Source: Streptococcus cristatus ATCC 51100 (lineage in GTDB: Bacteria; Bacillota; Bacilli; Lactobacillales; Streptococcaceae). From it: 64,000 nucleotides of DNA. Below, one piece after another: positions 56,069-64,000 of this stretch (position 1 is its first letter; the number at the start of each line of letters is the position of its first letter). The stretch spans positions 1,054,001-1,118,000 of the forward strand of contig NZ_CP050133.1 of the NCBI RefSeq assembly GCF_011612585.1. Reading direction: 5' to 3'. Position numbers and translations under genes: made by a program. The notes beneath the pieces are model-generated. The model ran no database searches. It was not told the DNA's origin and saw only the letters and a program-made list of their open reading frames with translations.

Positions 56069-56653
56069 TTATTGATGAATAATCTTTTGTACCAACGCTT
56101 GCAATTCTGGCACCACTTCTGCCTCAAACCAAGGATTTTTCGCCATCCAGATTTGATTGCGGGGCGATGGGTGTACCAAGGGAAAAAAGTCTGGCAGGTA
56201 GTCTTGATAATGCTGGACCGTCTCGGTCAGCTTGACTGTACCTTTTTGATGCAGATAGTATTTCTGTGCATACTGACCAATCAATATAGTCAACTCAATA
56301 TCTGGTAGGAGCTCTAAAATCGGCTGATGCCATTTCTCAGCAAAGCCTTTACGAGGCGGTAAATCTCCAGACTTGCCATGCCCTGGGAAATAAAAATCCA
56401 TGGGCAGAACCGCAAAATATCCAGACTGATAGAAAGTCTCTTCATCAACACCCAGCCATTCTCTCAGCCGGTCGCCACTCTTGTCCTTCCAGTAAAGCCC
56501 TGCCTGCTGAGTTTTCAGACCCGGCGCTTGACCGACAATGTTAATCCTAGCATTCTTAGGCGCTGCAAAGAGTGGCTTGATCCCCTGTTCTGTGAAAGCT
56601 TTATTCTGTGGGTCAGCTATAATTGCCTTGGTAATATCTTCTATTGTCCGCAT
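56069..56653 (-). CDS. Uracil-DNA glycosylase superfamily protein
   Basis: A 194-residue protein of the uracil-DNA glycosylase superfamily, distinct from Ung. The active-site-type motif is NIVGQAPGLKTQQAG and the second motif HPSPRNQIW. AAGGAG precedes ATG 56653; a longer frame to 56695 lacks a site. The absence of the Cys cluster of family 4 enzymes suggests the MUG-like or small UDG-like branch, so the base specificity is uncertain. Confidence 0.82.
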   Translation of the reverse strand: MRTIEDITKAIIADPQNKAFTEQGIKPLFAAPKNARINIVGQAPGLKTQQAGLYWKDKSGDRLREWLGVDEETFYQSGYFAVLPMDFYFPGHGKSGDLPPRKGFAEKWHQPILELLPDIELTILIGQYAQKYYLHQKGTVKLTETVQHYQDYLPDFFPLVHPSPRNQIWMAKNPWFEAEVVPELQALVQKIIHQ

Positions 56654-56670
56654 AATATCTCCTTCCTTGA

Positions 56671-56703
56671 AAAGAAACTCACCTGGCATAGCCAAATGAG
56701 TTC
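56671..56703 (-). terminator. Terminator after pepV
   Basis: Minus-strand AACTCA / TGAGTT (56675-56702) with an inner GGC/GCC pair block, followed by TCTTTTC. Confidence 0.65.
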
Positions 56704-56708
56704 TTATT

Positions 56709-58109
56709 TTATTTGATCAATTCGTAGATAGCTTCAGCATAGATTGCAGCCGCACGGAATAGATCTTCAACATCGATAAATTCATTGGCTTGGTGCATGG
56801 TATCGATATAGTCTGGGAACATCGCACCGTAAGCGACACCACGTTTCAATAGGCGTCCAAAGGTACCACCACCGATAACTTGCTCATGACCTTTCAGTCC
56901 CGTTTGTTTTTCATAAACAGCCAGCAAGGTCTGCACCAACGGATCTTCCATCGGTACATAGTGAGGAGTATGTCCATGCTCAGACAAGGTCACTTTGGTA
57001 ACTGGCAACTGCTCTAAAACATTCTGAATGGCTTCTGGACTAGTTCCCTTAGGATAGCGAATATTGAGGGCAATTGTGTTGTCAGCCTTGTTTTCGTCAA
57101 AGCGGAAAACGCCAGCATTCATTGATAGAGCCCCCATCTTATCATCCACATGAGCAATCTTCAAGTTCTTACCCTCATGGTCATTTAGGAGAATATTTCC
57201 AGCCACATCTAGGTAATCCTTAGCTGGACCAGCAAAATCAAACTGCGTTAGGAATTTAGCCAAATAGGTTGCACCATTGACACCAGACTGAGGAGAAGCA
57301 CCATGAGCAGACTTACCGATAATGGTCACAGTGACTTGGCCACCAGCTAGTTCTTCATAAGTAAAGTCTAGCTCATTTTCCTTAGCAAACTGCTCCAATT
57401 TATCAACTAGATTTGGCAATTGACCTGACACAATGGCTGTACCAGACTCAGGTACCATGTTCTCCCGCAAGCCGCCAGTAAAGCTATGCAGGTGTGCTGC
57501 ACCAGCATTTTCACCAGCAAAATGCAAGTACTCTGTGATATTTCCTTTTTCACCATTGATAATCGGGAACTCAGCATCTGGCGAGAAGCCGAAATCAGGC
57601 TCAGGCAGGCCTACATGAGCAAAGTAATACTCCATGTCTTTCCAGCCAGACTCTTCATCTGTCCCCACCACAAAGCGCACGCGCTTAGAAACCGGCAAGC
57701 CTAAGTCTTTGATGATTTTCAAGCCATAGTAACATGCCATAGTTGGTCCCTTGTCATCACTAGAACCACGGGCATAGAGACGGCCTTCCTTAATCGTCGG
57801 TGTATAAGGGTCTGTATCCCAACCACTTCCAGCAGGTACCACATCCATATGGGCAAAGATACCCAGCTCTTCTTCTCCTTCACCAAAAGTAAAGTGACCA
57901 GCATAATTATCCACATTTTGAGTCGGGTAACCATCACGTTCAGCAATTTCCAAGAACTTATGCAAGGCCTTTACAGGTCCAGGTCCAAAAGGATGCTCCT
58001 TGTCTGCCTTTGAATCATCCCGCTCTGAATTAATTTCTAAAAGGCTGAACAAGTCTGCCAACAGAGCTTCTCTACGTTTTTCAACTTCTGCTTTAAAATC
58101 AATTGTCAT
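56709..58109 (-). CDS. pepV: Dipeptidase PepV (M20 family)
   Basis: Cytoplasmic zinc dipeptidase of 466 aa from ATG 58109 ([12 protein letters not shown]). Metal and catalytic motifs: [23 protein letters not shown] and VGTDEESGW, with the usual lid domain in between and [12 protein letters not shown] near the C-terminus. It hydrolyses dipeptides delivered by peptide uptake and would complement the orphan peptide-binding protein at 39109. Confidence 0.94.
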   Translation of the reverse strand: MTIDFKAEVEKRREALLADLFSLLEINSERDDSKADKEHPFGPGPVKALHKFLEIAERDGYPTQNVDNYAGHFTFGEGEEELGIFAHMDVVPAGSGWDTDPYTPTIKEGRLYARGSSDDKGPTMACYYGLKIIKDLGLPVSKRVRFVVGTDEESGWKDMEYYFAHVGLPEPDFGFSPDAEFPIINGEKGNITEYLHFAGENAGAAHLHSFTGGLRENMVPESGTAIVSGQLPNLVDKLEQFAKENELDFTYEELAGGQVTVTIIGKSAHGASPQSGVNGATYLAKFLTQFDFAGPAKDYLDVAGNILLNDHEGKNLKIAHVDDKMGALSMNAGVFRFDENKADNTIALNIRYPKGTSPEAIQNVLEQLPVTKVTLSEHGHTPHYVPMEDPLVQTLLAVYEKQTGLKGHEQVIGGGTFGRLLKRGVAYGAMFPDYIDTMHQANEFIDVEDLFRAAAIYAEAIYELIK

Positions 58110-58179
58110 TTTTTTACCTCTATAAAACACTTCGATTTAAAATATCTGAATTAAATCGCGAATTCTGTTTTTTACTTTA

Positions 58180-58785
58180 TTAACGCTTTTCGATAATCTC
58201 GTCAACCGGTAATCGATAGCTAGGCTCTAGCTTGTCGTCTGTATAACCAACAGTAATCAAGAGTTCCGGACGGAAGCGCTCATCAATCTCCAAAACTTCG
58301 TTGACTTTTGATTTATCAAAGCCTAGGATGATATTGGAGCCAATCCCTTGGTCAGTCAAGGCTAAAACAAGGTTCATAGCTACCAAGCCAGCGTTAAGGG
58401 CCAAGTAATCACTCTTTTGCTGGTCATTATAGCGAGCAAACTCAGCTGGCAAATTCTGCATGTAAAATTGAAGCTGTTCATCAGAAAAATTTCTTACTCC
58501 AGCGACACGCGCAATCTTTCGTGCCCGCTTAGCCAAATCCGTATCTGTAAAGAGGGCAATTGTCACTGGAGCTTCCTTGATTTGATCTTGGTTAGAGCCA
58601 AAAGCAATGCCCGCTAGAGCTTCATTTCGCTCACGAACCACCACGAACTTCCAAGGCTGACTATTGTGAGCGCTCGGTGCCAAGGTCGCAATCTCAATAG
58701 CTGTGCGGACATCTCTAGGATCTACCGGTTTGTCATTGAAATGCTTAGTAGCATGACGTTTTTTGTTTAATTCTAGAAATTTCAT
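58180..58785 (-). CDS. Nitroreductase-family flavoprotein
   Basis: A 201-residue FMN-dependent NAD(P)H oxidoreductase. Starts MKFLELNKKRHATKHFNDKPVD with the FMN-binding RHATK and the APSAHNSQPWKFVVV segment. The C-terminal TVGYTDDKL region is typical. The physiological substrate (quinones, nitro compounds or enones) is unknown. AAGGAAA lies upstream of the ATG. The 220 bp upstream (58786-59005) hold no further gene I can support. Confidence 0.88.
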   Translation of the reverse strand: MKFLELNKKRHATKHFNDKPVDPRDVRTAIEIATLAPSAHNSQPWKFVVVRERNEALAGIAFGSNQDQIKEAPVTIALFTDTDLAKRARKIARVAGVRNFSDEQLQFYMQNLPAEFARYNDQQKSDYLALNAGLVAMNLVLALTDQGIGSNIILGFDKSKVNEVLEIDERFRPELLITVGYTDDKLEPSYRLPVDEIIEKR

Positions 58786-59005
58786 AATTGATTTCCTTTT
58801 CTAATTTCTGTTACTCTTATTTTACCACAAATTGAAAGAGCTTGCAGAGGTTTTTCACGAAGGATTTTTTCATTCTCTATCGAATAAAACTGTCTGCCCT
58901 TGCCACTTGATAAGATTATCGCTTTGTAGAAGTTTCATTTTCTCCATTCTAACTACTTGAATCTCATAAGCTCTTTTTCAAATCACTACATCCTGAGTTT
59001 CTTTC

Positions 59006-60601
59006 TTAGTCAAAACCTCTATATAGTTCTTGATTTAACTTAGGGATTTCAACTTTTGATTCAGGTTTGCGCACAGAATAATCAATAGCTCCAAGCAGTA
59101 GAACCAGCAACAAGACTAATATTGTCCACAAAGTCTCTTTTTTTGGAAGAGGCACTCCTTTGGTCGGGAAACCTTTCCAACGAGGATACTGCTGCAAAAA
59201 TTCATTTATCTTCATCCCATTGGGGTAGAGTGTCAAAAAACCATACATGGTAAGAAAGAAAAACGAAAAACTATGCATAGATACCCAACTAAACCGAATC
59301 CTCATTTTGAAGGCTTTATAGCCTGACCTAGCCATATAAATCTCTAAGCCAAAAGCTATAATCATCAAGATAAAGAACATGAAAACCTGCAGTTTCCAGA
59401 GCTTTCTCAATCCTAAGTAAGCCCGTTTATCTGCCTGCTCTTTCGCACTGTCTTTAGTTTCTCTCTCTTGAGTCTGAATTTTGGGTGTAGGTTCAGTTAC
59501 TTCTTGACTTGCTTGAATCTCCTGAACCACCTCATTTTCAATCTGCGGCTTATGTTTTAGACCATACCCCACCACTTCTTTTAAGACTAACTTCAGATTT
59601 GTCTCGGTTAGTTTGTAGGGATACCCGCGTAACGTCCATTTCTCTCTTAGTTCTGGATGATCTGGAAGAGATACCATGACGTAAAAGTGCTGTCCAATCA
59701 ACGTAATCGTGAAAGAAATCCGATAAAATCTAGATCTTACAAAGAAATAGGCCCTATAAAGGTAGTCACCATCCATTTCCTTCGTCGTTTTGTCAAATTC
59801 AATCTTACCTAAAAACAGCTCTTCTATAATCTTCTGTATTTCTAAAACCTTTGTATCAACCGTATCCAGACTAAGGGGAGCCTTTAAAATAAGCTCTAAA
59901 TCAGACATAGAATCCATAGAAAAACTTATGCCAGATTTGTCTTTTTCTAAATGTTCTTCTAAATAAGTCTTACACTTGCTCAGAAAAGAGGATAAATTAG
60001 AGGAATTTAACTGGACTGGACAATCAAGCAACGATTCTTGACTTCCTACACTAAAATCTAAGGGGACAATATCTCTTACAATGAAATCTTGTTCTAGTAG
60101 CTCAAGAGTAAAAGAAGCTTTGTAGCTAGGTAGGATGCTTGTAATAATGACTCGATAATTTTCGCCCTTTTCGACAGGTTTTTCCCACTTATCCGTTTTC
60201 GTTTTCCCATCAAAAATATTCTCAATCATCGCTTCAATAGCTCGTATTTTCAGATAATTATTTTCGGGAGTAAGAGGTTCAAGAAAAATCTGCTCTGGCT
60301 TATCTAGGTAGTTTTTTATTCTTCCCAGTCCTTCCGCCAATGTTTCTGGCCGATACTTGTATTGTATCCCGTATGTAGGCTTTTCGCCCCACTTCAAGTG
60401 TAAATCGCTGCCGTCTACTAAAATATCCAATTTTTCTTTATAATCTTCTAGATTGATTTTAAATAGAAAAGTCGGGCAGTATGAACTCAAGACAATATCA
60501 GAAATGCCTTCTATTTCAAAACCAGATTCAAATTTTTTTTGGAGCTCTGCACGGATATCCTTCTCCAAATGTTCTTTATGCTTATCAAAATTCAGCCCCA
60601 T
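59006..60601 (-). CDS. Unknown membrane protein with internal repeats
   Basis: A 531-residue protein I cannot assign. The large N-terminal soluble part contains repeated units. Residues 124-182 and 257-315 align as IE-x-F-x-GK...YR...SFT-x-L...Q-x-F-x-V, and each is preceded by a similar amphipathic helix (near 86-100, 201-217 and again 333-350). A charged linker (about 355-395) leads to three hydrophobic segments (roughly 404-422, 438-458, 491-507). It lies at the head of the immunity-gene array and could be part of an effector, export or cell-envelope system; this is a guess from position. Confidence 0.6.
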   Translation of the reverse strand: MGLNFDKHKEHLEKDIRAELQKKFESGFEIEGISDIVLSSYCPTFLFKINLEDYKEKLDILVDGSDLHLKWGEKPTYGIQYKYRPETLAEGLGRIKNYLDKPEQIFLEPLTPENNYLKIRAIEAMIENIFDGKTKTDKWEKPVEKGENYRVIITSILPSYKASFTLELLEQDFIVRDIVPLDFSVGSQESLLDCPVQLNSSNLSSFLSKCKTYLEEHLEKDKSGISFSMDSMSDLELILKAPLSLDTVDTKVLEIQKIIEELFLGKIEFDKTTKEMDGDYLYRAYFFVRSRFYRISFTITLIGQHFYVMVSLPDHPELREKWTLRGYPYKLTETNLKLVLKEVVGYGLKHKPQIENEVVQEIQASQEVTEPTPKIQTQERETKDSAKEQADKRAYLGLRKLWKLQVFMFFILMIIAFGLEIYMARSGYKAFKMRIRFSWVSMHSFSFFFLTMYGFLTLYPNGMKINEFLQQYPRWKGFPTKGVPLPKKETLWTILVLLLVLLLGAIDYSVRKPESKVEIPKLNQELYRGFD

Positions 60602-60718
60602 CTGTCTTCAACTTTCTTTTTGTTCTACTTTTCAAAAACAGCCCCACCACACACTTGGTCGTATGGAAAGCATTTTGCCTCTGCTTTTCTATCATTTAAC
60701 TAGAGATTGTCGCAAGCA

Positions 60719-61165
60719 TTAAGCTTGAGTACTGTTCTTTACTTCCTCAAACCATTTTTCAAATTCTAGACGTGGAAGCAACTCTTCATCCTTGTCATAG
60801 CGCCCTTCATAGCTATAGCGACTATCAAGACTGTTTTTCTGAGCGTCATAAATCAACCACATTTCAGTTGGATGTTCGCGGTCATATTCTTGGCACAGCT
60901 TAACCATTCTTTCTATATCTTGTGCCCCAATTCCTAATAGACTAAACTGAATTTCATCTGAACTATCTATTTCATTAGGAAGGTAACCCGCAATCTCATC
61001 TCTATCCAGATAATGATTATTCGTTTTAAAAAATACATCAAACCTATAAAAACCATCCGCAACGCAATAAATAAAAATTTTATCTGCTTGATTTTGGACA
61101 TATTCCATAGCTAATGAAACCATGTCAATCTGGATTTCCATAAATTTATCTTCAAATTGTGTCAT
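60719..61165 (-). CDS. YezG/DUF600-family immunity protein, copy 1
   Basis: A 148-residue protein of the YezG (DUF600) type, known as antitoxins for LXG nuclease toxins such as B. subtilis YeeF. It carries the family C-terminal signature: EMWLIYDAQKNSLDSRYSYE followed by DEELLPRLEFEKWFEEVK. It is about 60% identical to the next gene by eye, nearly so in the C-terminal half, so the two are a tandem duplication. The ribosome binding site overlaps the stop of copy 2. No LXG toxin is nearby in the window. Confidence 0.75.
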   Translation of the reverse strand: MTQFEDKFMEIQIDMVSLAMEYVQNQADKIFIYCVADGFYRFDVFFKTNNHYLDRDEIAGYLPNEIDSSDEIQFSLLGIGAQDIERMVKLCQEYDREHPTEMWLIYDAQKNSLDSRYSYEGRYDKDEELLPRLEFEKWFEEVKNSTQA

Positions 61166-61174
61166 ATTATTCTC

Positions 61175-61621
61175 CTACTGCTGCTCGCCTTTCACTTCCT
61201 CAAACCATTTTTCAAACTCGAGACTTGGAAGCAACTCTTCATCCTTTTCATAACGCCCTTCATAGCTATAGCGACTATCAAGGCTGTTTTTCTGAGCATC
61301 ATAAATCAACCACATTTCAGTTGGATGCTCGCGATTATATTCTTTACAAACATCAAGCAATTTTTGTATATCTTCAGCTCCATATCCCAATAGAGCGAAT
61401 GCCATATTATCGGAATCATCTATTTTTTTTGTCGCAACTTCATTAACTTTATCCATTTCAACTACAATACCATTAATCTTATAAAAAACTTTATATGATT
61501 GCAATGCTTCTTCAGAAATGCAATAAATATATACTTTTTCTGCTTGATTTTGGACATATTCCATTGCTAACGAAATCATGCTAACCTGAACTTCCATAAA
61601 TTTATCTTCAAATTGTGTCAT
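61175..61621 (-). CDS. YezG/DUF600-family immunity protein, copy 2
   Basis: 148 residues, paralogue of the preceding entry, with the same start (MTQFEDKFMEVQ) and end (LEFEKWFEEVK). The divergence is concentrated in residues 45-85, the part expected to contact the toxin, while the C-terminal third is almost unchanged. That pattern fits immunity proteins adapted to different toxin variants. It precedes copy 1 by 9 bp in the same transcript. Confidence 0.75.
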   Translation of the reverse strand: MTQFEDKFMEVQVSMISLAMEYVQNQAEKVYIYCISEEALQSYKVFYKINGIVVEMDKVNEVATKKIDDSDNMAFALLGYGAEDIQKLLDVCKEYNREHPTEMWLIYDAQKNSLDSRYSYEGRYEKDEELLPSLEFEKWFEEVKGEQQ

Positions 61622-61634
61622 TGCTACATTCCTT

Positions 61635-62036
61635 TTATATTTTCAATAAAACTTCCGCTTTGTCTGAGTTTAGAAAATCTTTCAGTATATGCAAAGTATG
61701 TTCAATAGAATCTTTATTACCACCATACACTCTTCTTATACTCTTATCATCAATAAGCTTGGATAAAAATGTGACTGAAAATTTCTCTTCATCAGTTTGA
61801 GTAAACCAAATGTTAAATAATCCACCCTCTCCTGCTTCCAATTGCGTATTTTTACCTGTTGATGAAATACCTATTGTCATATGATAACCGTTATACACGA
61901 ACGGAAAATTAAAATTTTCATCTTCCCCTTCATTAATCGCAATCGTATCAAGATCAATCGAAAAAATTTTCTCTAAAGCTTGCTTGACATTCTGATAACC
62001 TAAACTATCTCTTATTGGTAAGTATTGTTCGCTCAT
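61635..62036 (-). CDS. Unknown small protein, possible immunity protein
   Basis: 133 residues, acidic, no signal peptide or TM segment. It has a helical start (LGYQNVKQALEKIF), strands with GYHMTIGISSTGKNT, and a C-terminal helix. No family recognised. GGAG lies 9 bp before the ATG. It sits 13 bp upstream of YezG copy 2 on the same strand, so an immunity or accessory role is inferred from context only. Confidence 0.5.
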   Translation of the reverse strand: MSEQYLPIRDSLGYQNVKQALEKIFSIDLDTIAINEGEDENFNFPFVYNGYHMTIGISSTGKNTQLEAGEGGLFNIWFTQTDEEKFSVTFLSKLIDDKSIRRVYGGNKDSIEHTLHILKDFLNSDKAEVLLKI

Positions 62037-62142
62037 TTATAAGGACTCCACCTATTCCTAAAAATCCTCACTTTTATATCTTTTTCTCTCAAAAAAATCA
62101 TTTCATTCTTGAACATTTCATCTTCTATGAAAAAAACTATCC

Positions 62143-62613
62143 TTATAAAACCTTATAGCATCCCTTGGCAAAACCACAAGGAATGTAACCCGCTTGGTAT
62201 AAAGCATACAAATCATCATAAAATTTTGATTCGGCTTGAGGAATCTCTTTCTTGATGGTCAAGTAGAGAGCCAAGCCAATGATATCAAATTCAATCTGAT
62301 CTTTCATGGATGCTACCAGTTTACCTTCCGTAATCAGGTTATCTAATCGTGCTTCAATTTCAGGAATGATTTCCTCTTTTGCATTATTTGCCAGTTCATT
62401 CCAGTGCTTATAAATGTCACTATGATTTTTAAAAAGATAAACACTAAAGTCACCATCTTTTTCTAAGACAAAATTCTCCCATTTTAAACTATTAATATTC
62501 TTTTCTGCTTCTTTTACAGTCTTTAACTGAGTAATCGGTAGACCTGTTTCTCTTTCTTCCTTCAAAAAGTCTATACTTATTAATTCATTTATCACATCTG
62601 AATGGAGCTTCAT
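62143..62613 (-). CDS. Unknown small protein in the immunity array
   Basis: 156 residues, mostly helical, without TM segments or a motif I recognise. It starts MKLHSDVINELISIDFLKEE and ends YQAGYIPCGFAKGCYKVL with two Cys. AAGGGGA lies before the ATG. The 106 bp after it, before the next gene, are AT-rich and empty. Likely another immunity-type gene by position. Confidence 0.5.
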   Translation of the reverse strand: MKLHSDVINELISIDFLKEERETGLPITQLKTVKEAEKNINSLKWENFVLEKDGDFSVYLFKNHSDIYKHWNELANNAKEEIIPEIEARLDNLITEGKLVASMKDQIEFDIIGLALYLTIKKEIPQAESKFYDDLYALYQAGYIPCGFAKGCYKVL

Positions 62614-62666
62614 CTTTATCCCCTTTCTAGAACCAAGCTATTCTTTCAGATAAAAAGCTTCGTTTT

Positions 62667-63332
62667 CTATTCTCCCTGCACCAATAAATCATAAGGAAAA
62701 TACTCTAAATCTTTCAAGCGTTCGTCATAAATTCCTTTGATCTTGCAGGTTGCGGCGGTGTCAAAACTCCAGTAACCATAATAACCACAGTGTTCATATT
62801 GATGAGAATTATACCAAGGTTCATCTGAATGACTATAGTACCAGAAACCCTGCGCCTTGGCCACACTCTCATAAGTGTCCTCAATCATATTTTGATACTC
62901 TAGAATCGAATGAAAAGGAACTACCGTATCATGGAATAAATAAGTCATGTAATATTCAATCAAGCCATCATTGTGGTCCATCTGCTCATAAATAGCCTTT
63001 AAATCATCCAGAAATTCTCCCTTGCGCTCACTATAAAGGACTTCCAATGCAAAGATGTTAACTGCCAAGTCAAATGGAACCCCCTCTGAGACAATGAGCT
63101 TCAAATTAGAAAGAATCCCTTTATAATAGGGGAAAATCTCCTCTTTCGCAGCCCCTATAGAATAGGAAAGTTTCACTAGTTCTTCATTGAACAAAACCAA
63201 GAATTGGTAATGGACTTGTAGATAATCTTTCATGATATCTTTAGTTTTACTTGTTTTCTTTTTTAAGCGCTCTTGTACACGATTCAATCGTCTTTCAAAA
63301 TACGCATAATCTTTGTGTTTGTCTCTTATCAT
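62667..63332 (-). CDS. PoNi-like immunity protein (DUF1910/DUF1911), copy 1
   Basis: A 221-residue protein with the two-domain layout of PoNi immunity proteins, which neutralise PoNe DNase toxins. The N-terminal DUF1910-like part starts RDKHKDYAYFERRLNRVQE. The C-terminal DUF1911-like part has the signature SDEPWYNSHQYEHCGYYGYWSFDTAA. Very similar to the next gene, also at the DNA level (tandem duplication). No PoNe toxin is visible in the window. The family assignment is from motif memory. Confidence 0.72.
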   Translation of the reverse strand: MIRDKHKDYAYFERRLNRVQERLKKKTSKTKDIMKDYLQVHYQFLVLFNEELVKLSYSIGAAKEEIFPYYKGILSNLKLIVSEGVPFDLAVNIFALEVLYSERKGEFLDDLKAIYEQMDHNDGLIEYYMTYLFHDTVVPFHSILEYQNMIEDTYESVAKAQGFWYYSHSDEPWYNSHQYEHCGYYGYWSFDTAATCKIKGIYDERLKDLEYFPYDLLVQGE

Positions 63333-63353
63333 ATATTAACTCCCTTTCTTAGC

Positions 63354-64000
63354 TTATTCTCCCTGCACCAACAAATCATAGGGAAAATACTCCAACTCCC
63401 TCAAGCCTTCGTCGTAAATTCCTTTGATCTTGCAGGTTGCGGCGGTATCAAAACTCCAGTAGCCATCATAGCCTCTATTGTCATACTTATGGGTTCCATA
63501 CCAAGGTTCATCTGAATGACTATAATACCAGAAACCCTGCGCCTTGACTACGCTCTCATAAGTGTCCTCAATCATATTTTGATACTCTAAAATCGAATGA
63601 AAAGGAACTACCGTATCATGGAATAGATAGATCATGTAGTATTCAATTAAGCCATCTGTGTGGTCCATCTGCTCATAAATAGCCTTTAAATCATCCAGAA
63701 ACTCTTCCTTGTGCTCACTGTAAAGAACTCCCAAAGCAAAGACATCAACTGCACGATAAAAGGGGATTCCCTCTGAAGCAATAACTTTGAGATGAGACAG
63801 AATACCTTGATAATAGGGAAAAATCTCCTCTTTCGAAGCCCCTATAGAATAGGAAAGTTTCACTAGTTCTTCATTATTCAAAACCAAATCTTGATAATGG
63901 AACAACAAATACTCCTCCGCAATCTCATCCGTTATCTTAATATTCTTCTCTAATCGTTTTTGAACAAAAGCTATCCATTTTTCAAAATACGCTTGATCTT
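63354..64000 (-). CDS. PoNi-like immunity protein, copy 2, 5' end beyond the window
   Basis: A second PoNi-like gene, whose frame stays open to base 64000 (DQAYFEKWIAFVQKRLEKN at the edge), so its start lies outside. The C-terminal 180 residues are about 85% identical to copy 1, with changes in the SDEPWYGTHKYDNRGYDGYW stretch where the toxin is probably contacted. 21 bp separates it from copy 1. Toxin or further immunity genes may lie to the right. Confidence 0.72.
   Translation of the reverse strand, partial: DQAYFEKWIAFVQKRLEKNIKITDEIAEEYLLFHYQDLVLNNEELVKLSYSIGASKEEIFPYYQGILSHLKVIASEGIPFYRAVDVFALGVLYSEHKEEFLDDLKAIYEQMDHTDGLIEYYMIYLFHDTVVPFHSILEYQNMIEDTYESVVKAQGFWYYSHSDEPWYGTHKYDNRGYDGYWSFDTAATCKIKGIYDEGLRELEYFPYDLLVQGE

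Overview
The window looks like the chromosome of an oral Streptococcus, most likely of the sanguinis/mitis/anginosus type. The evidence is low-to-moderate GC content, AGGAGG-type ribosome binding sites, rho-independent terminators after most operons, the typical srtA-gyrA-ldh and coaB-coaC-ECF neighbourhoods, and family members that read as streptococcal (RelQ, Rex, PepV, Prp/L27, a cysteine-free MutY). I cannot name the species from sequence alone. No insertion sequence, prophage or CRISPR array was seen.

Layout. 1-1.4 kb: rnhB and rbgA. 1.5-10.6 kb: a block rare in streptococci. It holds a LysR / acyl-CoA-dehydrogenase-like / metallo-lactonase operon, then a full short-chain acyl-CoA set (acd, hbd, thl and crt, atoD, atoA). 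The two promoters of this set carry CcpA cre-like sites, so it is probably catabolic and glucose-repressed. 10.7-19.4 kb: an ATP-cone protein, acetyltransferases, dapA-asd with an asd-motif RNA and a tandem structured repeat, an alkD-type gene translationally coupled to a GNAT gene that has an early stop codon, and fhs. 19.5-28.4 kb: coaB-coaC-panT-like, pgm, bta, mutY, pta and relQ-nadK-rluD. 28.4-33.0 kb: a CYTH gene, prs, a cysteine desulfurase, DUF1831, rex and a C26 amidotransferase, followed by radC. 33.8-41.1 kb: srtA, gyrA, ldh, a Nudix gene, tRNA-Arg and a peptide-binding lipoprotein. 41.3-43.9 kb: a CstR-like persulfide sensor facing an operon with three rhodanese domains and a CoA-disulfide/persulfide reductase, with a CsoR-family operator at its promoter. 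44.0-46.1 kb: a lone bacterial NACHT NTPase, a candidate anti-phage gene, placed between that operon and rpmA and bracketed by two identical 12-bp sequences. 46.1-50.4 kb: rpmA-prp-rplU with an L21 leader, and the nifZ/thiI pair. 50.5-54.8 kb: a CcpN-like repressor, the PPDK regulatory protein and a divergent pyruvate phosphate dikinase. 55-59 kb: small housekeeping enzymes. 59-64 kb: an accessory array of probable polymorphic-toxin immunity genes (two YezG/DUF600, two PoNi/DUF1910-1911, two orphans) beside an unknown membrane protein with internal repeats. No toxin gene is visible.

How the genes work together. The acyl-CoA block, pta, ldh, rex and the PPDK module all bear on acetyl-CoA, pyruvate and redox balance, and several carry CcpA-, Rex- or CcpN-like sites. 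The two most accessory-looking parts are the NACHT gene and the immunity array. The two most biologically surprising parts are the acyl-CoA cluster and the persulfide-handling operon. All family names come from reading the protein sequences by eye; no database search was run.
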